Program-made: the position numbers and the translations under genes
The notes under the pieces: model-generated
Told to the model about the DNA's origin: nothing
The model's database searches: none
Seen by the model: the letters and a program-made list of their open reading frames with translations, nothing else
Assembly (NCBI GenBank): GCA_947424995.1
Contig: CANDYO010000030.1
Coordinates: 1 to 16,017 of the forward strand
DNA: 16,017 nucleotides
From: Rickettsiales bacterium
Lineage (GTDB): Bacteria; Pseudomonadota; Alphaproteobacteria; Rickettsiales; CANDYO01
Direction: 5' to 3'
Shown: positions 1 through 9,047 of the stretch, piece by piece
Position numbering within the stretch: position 1 is the stretch's first letter
How the letters are laid out: every line of letters begins with the position of its first letter

Positions 1-3000
1 CAAGCGGTGTAGCTGCTCCTGCTGAGCAAACGGTAACTAAAGCTCCCACTATAAATTGCGAGGCTCCGAGTATGCCCACTCCTATACCGCTAAGCGTATC
101 TTTAGGTGGGCTTTTAGCATCAAGAGTAAAGAATTGAGTGCTGCCAAAACGAGCAAGCTCTAAAACCTCACTACTAGCACTCGTTGGGCTTTGCCCGACT
201 ATCTCAAAAATAGGCTTACTATCACTATCTTTTACGACAATAACTTTGTCTTGAGCCATGCCTTTTTCTATTAACTCAAGAGCGTTTCTGATGTAGTTAG
301 ACTGCATCTGGTGAATGCTCAGTTTCGTAGCTATCTGCATTGATAATTCAGAATGATTTTCTGCGTTACCTACAAGAATCTGCATCATGTGCAGCTGAGG
401 GATAACAACACTCTCTAATTGCATTAAGGAAGAGTTTAAATGCTGAATACCGTTCTCAATATAACCTAGATTATTGTTTTTAAGGTTCTCACCGTTTTTT
501 CTAAAATAGCTATAGGCAAGATTATAATTAGCAGCAAAACCATATTCTCCTGCTATAGAGCTCGCATTGGTGAGTAGCTCTACTGATTTATCATAACTAT
601 TACCCTTCCCAAACTCATTAACACCTTCTAATGTCAGATAAGAGGGATTAGCCATTATGCTATTGCTACCGTAGCGGACTCTCATATCTTGGGTAAAATT
701 ATCGAAAGCTTGCAAGATTTCAGATCCGTCGATTTCTCCCTTAGCTGCTTCATCTAGCTGATGAGATATGTCTTTAAACCATAAACCCCAATGCTCTTCT
801 AGTTGCCTGAGCTTATATGTATTATCATCTCTTGCCTTTAATTCATGTGATAAACGGCTAAAACGAGAAAACATCTCATCTTCAATCTCTATTTTTGGAA
901 TAAGCCTTTCTTTGATATCTTGCAGTCGCAAACGTTCAGCTATATCTCTTCTTAAACGTAAAATTTCTATATCTTGAATATCAATATCTTCTTGATCGCG
1001 GGTAGCATTATGTAATTTTAGCGACTCATAAGGACCATTTAGAACAAGGCCAGCTGAACCCGATAAGCCTTGACGAGCAGTCCTACCAAAAGCTTGTTCT
1101 TCTACCCTTAGGTTAGAGGGGAGAAAACTTACGCATACATGCAAGCCTCCTGAATTTTCAACGGCAGGAGTTACTTTAATATCAGTACCACGACCGGCTA
1201 AATTAGTCGCCACGATAACATGCCCAATTCTAGTGGTGGTTTCAATAACCTGCCTGTTTTCGCTTTCAGAACCGGTTGTATAAGTATGAATGAAATCTTT
1301 ATCTATACCTCCGTCAATTAATGACTGTTGAATATTTTCTACATCTTCAATAGTTTCAGCTAAGATTAGAGTAGCTCGTTTTGCTTGCCCCATAGAAATT
1401 GCCGTATCTAATAAAGCTTTGTACCACTCTTTAGTACTCTCTGCGACAATAGCCGGTATTTCAGTAAACTTCTTTGGTTTAAAGGTAGGTATAAAAGCTA
1501 GATCTACGCCATATACTTGCTTTAAGAGCTCTTGTTCATGAGTGCTACCAAGTGTACCGCTCATTCCAAATATCTGCCCTTGATAACGCTTAAAATAAGC
1601 CATATTGGATATAAAGCTGCTAGTAAAGCTCTCAGAGGTCATGGCTAAATTATGCTTAATTTGCATATATTGATGCAAACCGTTCATCCAGCTAGTTCTT
1701 TCTTGAACTACGCCCGTGCTTGCATAATCAATTGGCGCTATTACTTTCTTGCCGTCTTGCTCTATTATTAAATAATCACGCTTTTCAGACATGCTAAGGG
1801 CGGTAATAGCAGACTTAGCCCAAACAGGAGCTTGTTTTTCTACAAAAGATTGTAAATGACTAGGAACTAATATTTGCTCAGTGTCATCTAGTACGGGACC
1901 TATACCAACTAGTTTTTCTATATAATAGGTAAGATTCTCTTGCATCCATGGAAGGTAACTATCCAAAGAAGCTCCGCCTTCGGCTTCTTCTTCCTTAAAG
2001 TAATTTACCATTTGCTTTAAGTAATGATAGGATGTTACAAAGATAGGTGCTAAATATTCCATACTAGGCGAAGGAGTAGCTAGTTTTGCTATCCTACCAC
2101 TATCATCAATAAGCATTGAGTCTACTTCATCAATAATAGCTATACTACTTGCAAAATCACGCCCACCTTTTGTACCAAGTAGCTTATATTCTTCTCTTGA
2201 GGTATCAGCTTGAAAATTTAGAGCATCACCGTAGACAACATTTTTTGTATAACAGTCTTTAAGACCCGTAACCTGACCTGTTGTAATATTATGAGCATTA
2301 GTTAATCCGAAAATATCATAAAAGCTAGACCATTCTCCCGCATCTCTTTTAGCGAGCACTGAGGAGCTAGTAATAATATCAACATTCTTGCTTTTTAGAG
2401 CATTCAAGGTAGCCATCATAGCTGTAGTGCAAGATTTACCCTCGCCTGTTGAGATTTGTAGTAATGATCCTTGATCACGCCTAAGCTCCATTATCATAAT
2501 AGAGGCAAGCTGAACAGTTCTTGGCGTATGCTTATTATGTATGGATATAGCTCTATCTATCACCGCTATCATCTCCGGTAACATTCTAAGATCATTTGCT
2601 ACTTCGGGAGCCTTCTTGATGGAACTAGCCCATTTAGTAATCTGACTTTTGTCCCATTGATTAATTGGCAGACCTTGATGAAAAATAATACTATCACTCT
2701 TGGCAGCGCTACGCATAGTTCTATAACAACTATCTAACTCACCTCCTTTTTTAGTTAATTCTATAATGGCTGGGTTAGTCTGGTTTAGATTGGCAATATC
2801 GACAAGTACCTTATCTAGTTCAAACACCTCTACAAAGTCTATATGCTTAACTTTCTTGCTCTCGTTAATTAAAGCAACTTGCATTATTGTTTTAGGATGC
2901 ATTGCAGGAGTTGATACTATAGTATTTGCCCCTAAGTGATTAGGCTTTTTACCGGTTATAATTTCTAAAGTTTGAGGTTTCCAGTTATTGTAAGATCCCC

Positions 3001-3292
3001 TGCTATGAAGGTTTTTTAAAAAGTTAATATAATCAAAACGACAAGATTGATGTAAATCTGTATTAGTAACTAATCGCTCTTCTATTTTCTCAATGATTTC
3101 AGGATGAATGATGCCTTTTTCAATAGAAGTGGTAGCTGCCCTCAGAGCGGACTTAATACCAAGTAAATTATCTCTGTTATGTTCTTCTTTTTCTAGATGA
3201 GCAAGGATACCTCTTTTTACTACATCTTGTACTTGTTTTTGAGTATCTACTGAACAATGTTTGCCTAACTGAGATAATGGATTAGTTTTCAT
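1..3292 (-). CDS. SecA-like ATPase with TPR-like C-terminal region (partial, C-terminus off the left edge)
   Basis: The frame is open without a stop for 1097 codons from an ATG at 3292 and runs off the window. SecA-type DEAD motor motifs appear in order: Walker A TGEGKS (residues 282-287), Walker B DEVDS (388-392), MSGTLG (577-582, SecA has MTGTA), AGRGTD (699-704) and FGRTARQG (735-742, the SecA arginine-finger motif VI region). SecA normally drives preproteins through SecYEG. This protein differs: the N-terminal ~270 residues show no obvious SecA start, and residues about 880-945 look like degenerate TPR helices. A hydrophobic stretch at about 1075-1095 could be a membrane segment. Already longer than housekeeping SecA (about 900 residues), it is probably a specialised motor or multidomain effector. 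It follows the LRR gene by 18 bp, so it is probably the last known gene of a five-gene operon. Family call is firm; function is unknown. Confidence 0.88.
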   Translation of the reverse strand, partial: MKTNPLSQLGKHCSVDTQKQVQDVVKRGILAHLEKEEHNRDNLLGIKSALRAATTSIEKGIIHPEIIEKIEERLVTNTDLHQSCRFDYINFLKNLHSRGSYNNWKPQTLEIITGKKPNHLGANTIVSTPAMHPKTIMQVALINESKKVKHIDFVEVFELDKVLVDIANLNQTNPAIIELTKKGGELDSCYRTMRSAAKSDSIIFHQGLPINQWDKSQITKWASSIKKAPEVANDLRMLPEMIAVIDRAISIHNKHTPRTVQLASIMIMELRRDQGSLLQISTGEGKSCTTAMMATLNALKSKNVDIITSSSVLAKRDAGEWSSFYDIFGLTNAHNITTGQVTGLKDCYTKNVVYGDALNFQADTSREEYKLLGTKGGRDFASSIAIIDEVDSMLIDDSGRIAKLATPSPSMEYLAPIFVTSYHYLKQMVNYFKEEEAEGGASLDSYLPWMQENLTYYIEKLVGIGPVLDDTEQILVPSHLQSFVEKQAPVWAKSAITALSMSEKRDYLIIEQDGKKVIAPIDYASTGVVQERTSWMNGLHQYMQIKHNLAMTSESFTSSFISNMAYFKRYQGQIFGMSGTLGSTHEQELLKQVYGVDLAFIPTFKPKKFTEIPAIVAESTKEWYKALLDTAISMGQAKRATLILAETIEDVENIQQSLIDGGIDKDFIHTYTTGSESENRQVIETTTRIGHVIVATNLAGRGTDIKVTPAVENSGGLHVCVSFLPSNLRVEEQAFGRTARQGLSGSAGLVLNGPYESLKLHNATRDQEDIDIQDIEILRLRRDIAERLRLQDIKERLIPKIEIEDEMFSRFSRLSHELKARDDNTYKLRQLEEHWGLWFKDISHQLDEAAKGEIDGSEILQAFDNFTQDMRVRYGSNSIMANPSYLTLEGVNEFGKGNSYDKSVELLTNASSIAGEYGFAANYNLAYSYFRKNGENLKNNNLGYIENGIQHLNSSLMQLESVVIPQLHMMQILVGNAENHSELSMQIATKLSIHQMQSNYIRNALELIEKGMAQDKVIVVKDSDSKPIFEIVGQSPTSASSEVLELARFGSTQFFTLDAKSPPKDTLSGIGVGILGASQFIVGALVTVCSAGAATPL

Positions 3293-3310
3293 GATTATGA
3301 GCTCTACTTT

Positions 3311-5566
3311 TTAAACCAAATCAAATGAGAACTCTACGCTACCAATAATATCAACATGTTCTAGGGCTTTAAAAAATATATCATCACCAGCTAATTCAAT
3401 TAATTGATAACCAGCTTCACTTTGGCTTGCAACAGATTGTTTTTGAACTTTGATTGCTTGAAAAAGCTGAGCTATTTTTAGCAAATAAGATACGTCATCT
3501 TTAATATCAGCATAAGATAATTCAGGAGCAATAGTTTCTTTTCGTACTATCAGTTGATGATATAATTTATACAAATATTCTGCCGTTAAATCTTTAGGAT
3601 CTTCTGTATCTAAAGCTTTTAGTTTGTTCTGTAACTTATTTATGTTTGACGATAAGACGTTTCTAATATTGTTTGATTTGTCAGAAACGCTGCCCAAAGT
3701 AATAACATTATTAAACCCTAGAGATGCAGCAATAAGAGCTTCTCCTTCTGCTGTTAATTGATTACCGTCTAGATTTAAGCTAGCTATACAACTATTGCCC
3801 TTTAACACAGTAGCAATATGCTCCGCATCGTTTTTAGTAAAATTATTACTACCTAAATCTAATTTTGCTATAGATATATTATCTAAAAGGACAGAAATAA
3901 TTTGCTCCACTTGTCCATATCCGATGTTAACTGATTTTAACCCTAGAGTATGTAGTCCAAAATTACTTTTTAATGCCGATAGTATCTCTAATACTCCAGC
4001 AACTGTTAGATAATTATTGTTTAATATTAAGACATTCAGCGCTGTTCCTGTCTTTAATGTTTCTGCTAGAAAACCTGCGCCATTTGAATTAATTTGATTG
4101 TTGCTTAAGTTAAGAACCCGCAAATTACTTATAACTGAGGATAGGGCTTCAATACCGCTATCATCAATTTGATTATTAGTTAAATTCAAATATTTGATGT
4201 GATTATGATTCTCTAGCATCGCAGCTAAATATATAACGCCAGTAGATTGTATCTGATTATTGGTTAAATCTAATGTAGTTAGACTGTTATTTACTTCTAA
4301 GGCTTTAGCTGTAAATATACAACCGGCTTCATCTAGTTTGTTACCTTCAATATTAAGCTGCGACAAGGTTTTATTTGTTTGTAAAGCCTCTGCTACTTCA
4401 TACATACCTAAAAAGCCTAGCCCATTAGCTGAGATGTCTAATTTTACAAGAGTCTTATTATTTGTTATCAATAGAGCTAAACACTTACCACCTTCCTTGC
4501 CTAGATTACCCACCCTAGATACATCAAAACTTTCTAGAGAATTATTTTCTTTTAGGCTATCAGATAGCATAGTTAAACCATCAATAGTTAGAACATTTCC
4601 AGATATATTAAGATGTTTTAGTGAACATTCTTCGCTTGATAAAAACTTTCCAAATTGCTCCATTAAACTTGCGTCTAATCCACTTGTTGCAATATTTAAA
4701 CTTTTTAATGCTGTATATTGAGCTATGATTGTTAATAGTTTAGATAGGCCTTGCCGCCCTAAATGCATATTACTTAAGTCGAGAGTAGTAATTAATTTGC
4801 TGTTTTCTAATATCTTGCAGATAGCCTCGCTTGCTAAAATTTGAGAAGCTTGAGAGTTATGACTTAAATTCAAATAAGCTAAACTAGTATTGGATGCAAG
4901 GCTAGAAGATAAGTTTTCAATAACTTTAGGTGTAAGCTGATTATTACTTAAATCTAAATGAGTAAGCGAGTTATTTTGATTCAAATTAACGGTAATTGCT
5001 AAACCTCCTTTCTCTGTCAAAGCATTACCTGCGAGATTTAAATAAGATATCTTATCATTAACCAAGAACATTTTAGCTAAATCTTCAGCCAAAGCATCGC
5101 CCATGAATGTATTTGATAAATCTAAATGGACAATAGTTTGATTCCCGGCTAATCCTTGTTTTATGATTTGTTGTACTTGTTGCAATAGCGATAATTGTTG
5201 TTGCAATGGTACCATTTGTTGGTGGGCATTGGTTATTAACGCCTGCTGCTGTTGAATAATTTGCTGACTTTGAGTATTATACTGTTGCTGTGCTTTATTG
5301 ATTTCTTGTTGGGCTTTTTGCTGCGCCGTTTGCAATTGCTGAATTCTTTGCCCGGCATTCAAAGCAAGGTTCATATCTTGTTGATTACTATGGTGCGTAA
5401 AATGAGTTATTGTTTTATCAAGCTGTAATGACTGCACAACATCTTGTAACTCCTTTTTATCCTGAGCTTGGCTCAATATTCGATCAATGTTTAATAAATT
5501 GATATTTTTATCGTGGTATAATTTTAAAAAAGGCCGTTGATCTTCATGTTTTGCTAAAAATTTCAT
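3311..5566 (-). CDS. Large leucine-rich repeat protein with Gln-rich coiled coil
   Basis: 751 residues with no signal peptide or membrane segment. Residues 1-60 are a short unrecognised N-terminal region. Residues about 71-135 are very Gln-rich and heptad-like, a probable coiled coil. From about 143 to 630 I count 17 repeats of 28-29 residues with the core LxxLxLxxNxL, for example LTHLDLSNNQL and IKYLNLTNNQI. These are of the ribonuclease-inhibitor/NLR type, which forms a curved protein-binding solenoid. The last ~120 residues are a non-repeat tail. Long RI-type LRR arrays in intracellular bacteria are usually effectors that bind host proteins; that role is inferred here. A purine-rich AGAG sits about 11 bases before the ATG. 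The gene lies 21 bp after the ankyrin/LRR gene and 18 bp before the SecA-like gene, so co-expression is likely. Confidence 0.9.
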   Translation of the reverse strand: MKFLAKHEDQRPFLKLYHDKNINLLNIDRILSQAQDKKELQDVVQSLQLDKTITHFTHHSNQQDMNLALNAGQRIQQLQTAQQKAQQEINKAQQQYNTQSQQIIQQQQALITNAHQQMVPLQQQLSLLQQVQQIIKQGLAGNQTIVHLDLSNTFMGDALAEDLAKMFLVNDKISYLNLAGNALTEKGGLAITVNLNQNNSLTHLDLSNNQLTPKVIENLSSSLASNTSLAYLNLSHNSQASQILASEAICKILENSKLITTLDLSNMHLGRQGLSKLLTIIAQYTALKSLNIATSGLDASLMEQFGKFLSSEECSLKHLNISGNVLTIDGLTMLSDSLKENNSLESFDVSRVGNLGKEGGKCLALLITNNKTLVKLDISANGLGFLGMYEVAEALQTNKTLSQLNIEGNKLDEAGCIFTAKALEVNNSLTTLDLTNNQIQSTGVIYLAAMLENHNHIKYLNLTNNQIDDSGIEALSSVISNLRVLNLSNNQINSNGAGFLAETLKTGTALNVLILNNNYLTVAGVLEILSALKSNFGLHTLGLKSVNIGYGQVEQIISVLLDNISIAKLDLGSNNFTKNDAEHIATVLKGNSCIASLNLDGNQLTAEGEALIAASLGFNNVITLGSVSDKSNNIRNVLSSNINKLQNKLKALDTEDPKDLTAEYLYKLYHQLIVRKETIAPELSYADIKDDVSYLLKIAQLFQAIKVQKQSVASQSEAGYQLIELAGDDIFFKALEHVDIIGSVEFSFDLV

Positions 5567-5587
5567 AAGCTATATCTCTATAATTAT

Positions 5588-6997
5588 TTAAAAATCATTT
5601 AGTTCTTGCGCTTCAGCAAGTAATTCTAAGCTATAGTCAAAACCACCATGATTAGAGTCAGTTAATAAATCTTGTACTTTATGTTCTGCCCTTGAAAACA
5701 TTATTTGCTCTATTGATCGTAATTTGTCATTGCTTAAATTATTATCGGTAAGATCTAAAGTAATAATAGAAGAAAGACTATCATTGAGTATTTCCTCGAA
5801 ATCATCAGCCAAAGCATCTGTAATGCCGTTATTAGCTAAATTGATTTGCTGGATAACACTATCCTTATTTATCTTGCTAAGTATATGAGCAGCCCCCATA
5901 TCTTCTATGTTATTAGAGGAAACATTTAGATCCAGAATTTTACTGTCGGTAATTAATGTTGAAACGATTGCTCCGCCCTCAATACCAATATTGTTAACAC
6001 TAATGTTTAGCTTTCTGATTCCGGTATTTGCCTCTAAAGCCCCGACTAAAATCATTATTCCTTGATAGCCTAATTTATTATTAGATAGATCTAACTCGAT
6101 TATATGGTGATTAATACCAAGCATCTTAGCTAAAGGCATTACCCACAATGCATCAATGTTATTTTTGCTTAAGTTGAGTAAAGCTAGAAAAATGTTATCA
6201 GTAAGAGCTTCTGATAAATATAATAGACTATCTTTAGATAAGGACGTATCTGCAAGGTCTAATGCCAATATTTTTTTATCGGAGTTTAGATTAGCAAATA
6301 TTTCTTTATGACCTACTAACTTACCTGTTATAACTGTCAGTAATTTAGATGCTTCTACTAAGCCAATATTTAATGAATATATAAAAGCATCAGCACTATT
6401 AGCGCCTGCTTTAATTAGCGAGGTTATACCATGCTCAAAACGGTGCAGCGTTGCATAGTCAACGGGAGCTCTACCTTGAGAGCTTTTTGCATTTACATCA
6501 GGAGTTTTTCTTAAGATAATATCAAAATTATCAACATCATGTAACCTACATACATCTTCATATATTCTAGTGTGAACTAGTTCTGCTGCTGGAATAGATA
6601 AAGCTCTAATATGAATATTCTCAGCCATCTTCATATCTGGCGCCTTAAATGTCTTTACCACACTTACAGATTTAAGATACATCGAATGTTGCCAATCCCT
6701 TTCTTGGCTAATCTTAGCAATTACTTGAGTGAGATTTTGATTTTGCTTAATTAAGGATGTGGTTTTTTGATCAGTTAGATTTATATGCTGTTCTACGCTA
6801 GATTTACAGAAACTAACATCTGCAAGAGTATCCGGGATTTTAAGATCTAGAGCCGGAAAAACACCTTCAAATAATTGTGTTTTGTTATGGGAATACGACT
6901 GAAGCTGATGGATTTCGATATTCGTAGTATTTAACTCTTGATCAGAGGGACCAACTACAGGAGATATACCCGATAATACGTCCTTCCATGTTTTCAT
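5588..6997 (-). CDS. Ankyrin/leucine-rich repeat hybrid protein
   Basis: 469 residues, no signal peptide. The N-terminal ~145 residues are not recognised but include a probable coiled coil at about 70-100. Residues about 147-205 read as one or two degenerate ankyrin repeats (LRKTPDVNAKSSQGRAPVDY, then LIKAGAN). Residues about 241-425 hold seven RI-type LRRs, for example IIELDLSNNKL and IITLDLTDNNL. The LRR type matches the next gene, suggesting duplication and divergence or recruitment to the same target. Ankyrins and LRRs both mediate protein-protein contacts; combined in an intracellular bacterium they suggest a host-directed protein, which is inference. Gaps to its neighbours are 19 and 21 bp, supporting an operon. 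The Shine-Dalgarno is weak. Confidence 0.86.
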   Translation of the reverse strand: MKTWKDVLSGISPVVGPSDQELNTTNIEIHQLQSYSHNKTQLFEGVFPALDLKIPDTLADVSFCKSSVEQHINLTDQKTTSLIKQNQNLTQVIAKISQERDWQHSMYLKSVSVVKTFKAPDMKMAENIHIRALSIPAAELVHTRIYEDVCRLHDVDNFDIILRKTPDVNAKSSQGRAPVDYATLHRFEHGITSLIKAGANSADAFIYSLNIGLVEASKLLTVITGKLVGHKEIFANLNSDKKILALDLADTSLSKDSLLYLSEALTDNIFLALLNLSKNNIDALWVMPLAKMLGINHHIIELDLSNNKLGYQGIMILVGALEANTGIRKLNISVNNIGIEGGAIVSTLITDSKILDLNVSSNNIEDMGAAHILSKINKDSVIQQINLANNGITDALADDFEEILNDSLSSIITLDLTDNNLSNDKLRSIEQIMFSRAEHKVQDLLTDSNHGGFDYSLELLAEAQELNDF

Positions 6998-7016
6998 AAT
7001 TAAGCTACCATATCAT

Positions 7017-8093
7017 TTAACACAAATTAATTTCAATGTTATTCGCGCCTCCTGTTACGTCTACTTCATGAAGGTCAGTTGTTTGTACTTCATTAAATAT
7101 TGTTTGCATTACTGTTTTATCTACTATGTTATTACGCGGATCCTCGGCATTAAACTGCTTTGAGATGTAACTTAATAATTCTTCACTATTAGTTCGCATA
7201 GCAATATCAATAGCACTATCGCCATTAGCATTGAGTATTTTTAAAGACTCAGGATGCTGATCAAGCATATAAGTAATAAGTTCGATTTGTTTGTTAGCAA
7301 TAGCATAGTGTAGCAAGCAACTTTCACCTGATAATAACCGTGATGCTAGTTCTGGGTAAGAAGCTAAAACAATTTTTATTGTATCTAGATCATTTTGTGA
7401 TAGCGCAAGAAGTAGAGTATTATCAAAATCACTAGTTGCAGCTAATATTTTATTTGTAATTGCGATATTACCTTTGCCAACTGCATATTGTACTAGTGTT
7501 TTGTTGTTCATACTGCATGCGTCCAAGTTAGCTCCTGCGTTTATAGCAAAGTTTAGTAATTGCAGCTTGCCTTCATCAATTGCAATTGTAGCTAAAATAT
7601 TAGGGTCAAAGCGTTTTTCAGATATAGTTTCAATAAGAAATTCTGCGCCTTTAGTGTCAAACTCATGAGATAGTAAACATGCTCTTTGAATATCGTTTAA
7701 GCTATGGATATAAGAGCTGAATTGTTCTTTAACATTTGCAAGTTGATTTTTCGTAGAAGTAAGTAACTGCTCTAGATTAGATTGCTCTTCTATGCACAGT
7801 TTGTTCTCATGTTCTTTTGACTTTAATACATGTAACGTATCTGCAAGTTGATTGATTTGTAATAGATATTGCTGAATTTGGGCATTAATTCCACCAAGAT
7901 CATGATAATATTTGCCGCTATTAAACCTTAATTCTTGATGCTCAGTCCAATAAGGTTCTGCATTAACACCGCAAATACTTGTTTTATGTTTTACCCTAAC
8001 AGTTTCATTATAATAATACTCATTTACACCGCGGGCCGATGCTTGATCAAGCAATGATTGTTTAGTTAGAATTGCTTGATTAAGTTCTTTCAT
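7017..8093 (-). CDS. Ankyrin repeat protein with N-terminal coiled coil
   Basis: 358 residues, no signal peptide. Residues about 68-130 form a predicted coiled coil with heptad leucines. Residues about 163-315 contain roughly five ankyrin-like units, seen in GKLQLLNFAINAGANLDA, KTLVQYAVGKGNIAI, CLLHYAIANKQIELITYML and NGDSAIDIAMRTNSEELLSY. The last ~40 residues are acidic to neutral and non-repeat. Ankyrin proteins of Rickettsiales are often secreted by type IV or type I systems and bind host proteins. No secretion signal can be proven from this sequence. The gene follows the outer-membrane barrel by 35 bp and precedes the hybrid gene by 19 bp. Confidence 0.88.
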   Translation of the reverse strand: MKELNQAILTKQSLLDQASARGVNEYYYNETVRVKHKTSICGVNAEPYWTEHQELRFNSGKYYHDLGGINAQIQQYLLQINQLADTLHVLKSKEHENKLCIEEQSNLEQLLTSTKNQLANVKEQFSSYIHSLNDIQRACLLSHEFDTKGAEFLIETISEKRFDPNILATIAIDEGKLQLLNFAINAGANLDACSMNNKTLVQYAVGKGNIAITNKILAATSDFDNTLLLALSQNDLDTIKIVLASYPELASRLLSGESCLLHYAIANKQIELITYMLDQHPESLKILNANGDSAIDIAMRTNSEELLSYISKQFNAEDPRNNIVDKTVMQTIFNEVQTTDLHEVDVTGGANNIEINLC

Positions 8094-8128
8094 AAAACAA
8101 ATCTTAGTCGTTTGTTTAAATTACATTG

Positions 8129-8818
8129 TTATATATCAATTCTTAAACCCAGTAATACATTATGACTCCTATAGCTTATTTTTCTTGTCATATTTTCACC
8201 GTCTGAATTTTTCTTTGGTTTTGTACTACCAAAATCTCTCCACGAATAGGCTAGCTCAGCATTCAAGCTGTCAAAAATAGGAAATGCCACTCCCGCTCCT
8301 ACCGTATAAGCAAAATTATTAGATACCTTAGTAGAGAATCCCACATCAACATTATTGCCCTCAGTATCAATACCTGTAATATGATATTTTGTTTTATGCT
8401 TCGCAACTCCTACTCCTGCACCTAGAAAGATTTTACCCACACCTAATTCTACTATATCTAAGTTACCACCGAGCATTAAAGTAGATAGGTCTACCTTTTG
8501 GTTGAATTTTTGAGTACCATATTCTTCATGATCTTGTAATGAATACTTAAAAGCAGGGTTAATATAATGTTCGTAAGTTAGATCTGCTCTAAAATTATCT
8601 AAAACATAATAACCAAATCCAAAAGCAATTGAAGGACTAGTTTTTGATTTAGCTGTAACACTTCCTGCATCATCCTTATATTTAATATTATTAAAAAAAT
8701 TACCACTAACATGAGCCTTTACAAAGAAATCACTTGTATCCAAACGCTCAGCAAAAGAGGTTGTAGATGATAGAATCATTGACACAGCAATGATTGAGCC
8801 AGTGAGTTGTTTTTTCAT
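8129..8818 (-). CDS. Adr-like outer-membrane beta-barrel surface protein
   Basis: 229 residues. A clear signal peptide (KK at 2-3, hydrophobic core, cleavage after SFA at residue 23) exports it. The rest has alternating beta-strand patterns rich in Gly and aromatics, such as FGFGYYVLDNFRADLTYEHY, LGAGVGVAKHK and AELAYSW, with a C-terminal strand YRSHNVLLGLRIDI. This matches the opacity-like porin family that includes the rickettsial adhesins Adr1 and Adr2, which have about the same size and the same ending pattern. Adr proteins sit in the outer membrane and bind host ligands such as vitronectin; whether this paralog does is unknown. It is the first gene of the leftward cluster, so the operon may pair a surface protein with repeat proteins and a motor. 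The start is supported by the signal peptide; the ribosome site is weak. Confidence 0.88.
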   Translation of the reverse strand: MKKQLTGSIIAVSMILSSTTSFAERLDTSDFFVKAHVSGNFFNNIKYKDDAGSVTAKSKTSPSIAFGFGYYVLDNFRADLTYEHYINPAFKYSLQDHEEYGTQKFNQKVDLSTLMLGGNLDIVELGVGKIFLGAGVGVAKHKTKYHITGIDTEGNNVDVGFSTKVSNNFAYTVGAGVAFPIFDSLNAELAYSWRDFGSTKPKKNSDGENMTRKISYRSHNVLLGLRIDI

Positions 8819-8851
8819 GTTTAGTCTTAAATTTCTAATATTAAAGATCTA

Positions 8852-8880
8852 ATTTAAACAATTATTGACGGCTTGATCAA
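8852..8880 (-). promoter_or_regulatory. Candidate sigma-70 promoter for the leftward five-gene cluster
   Basis: On the minus strand, TTGATC (8880-8875) and TTAAAT (8857-8852) are separated by 17 bp. Each matches consensus at four of six positions. Transcription would start about 25-30 bases before the ATG at 8818. Weak, by-eye call in AT-rich DNA. Confidence 0.35.
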
Positions 8881-8896
8881 CTGAAAATATTCAGTT
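8879..8896. repeat. Inverted repeat upstream of the leftward cluster
   Basis: AACTGAA and TTCAGTT (7-bp arms) flank a 4-base loop. The repeat starts within the -35 side of the candidate promoter for the Adr-like gene, so it could be an operator. A T-run follows on the plus strand, but no plus-strand gene ends nearby, making a terminator less likely. Confidence 0.4.
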
Positions 8897-9047
8897 TTCT
8901 ATTAGTTTCTGGTTGCAAGAGACAAATAAGTAACTTAAATGAAAGTAAAAAACTAGCTTAGAACCTAGGCAGCACAATGCTCTTGCCTTGAAATCAATTA
9001 TTTGTTATTGGTTTATCTAAGAGAACAATGGAAAAGTTAAAATCAGC

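Noticed and set aside
768..977. Plus-strand 69-codon frame
   Set aside because: It lies wholly opposite the open SecA-like gene and has no recognisable motif or ribosome site; an antisense shadow.
1..3292. Housekeeping secA
   Set aside because: The motor motifs match, but the long N-terminal extension, TPR-like region, length and operon context do not.
4260..4721. Plus-strand 153-codon frame
   Set aside because: Antisense to the LRR gene; its length comes from the periodic repeats on the other strand.
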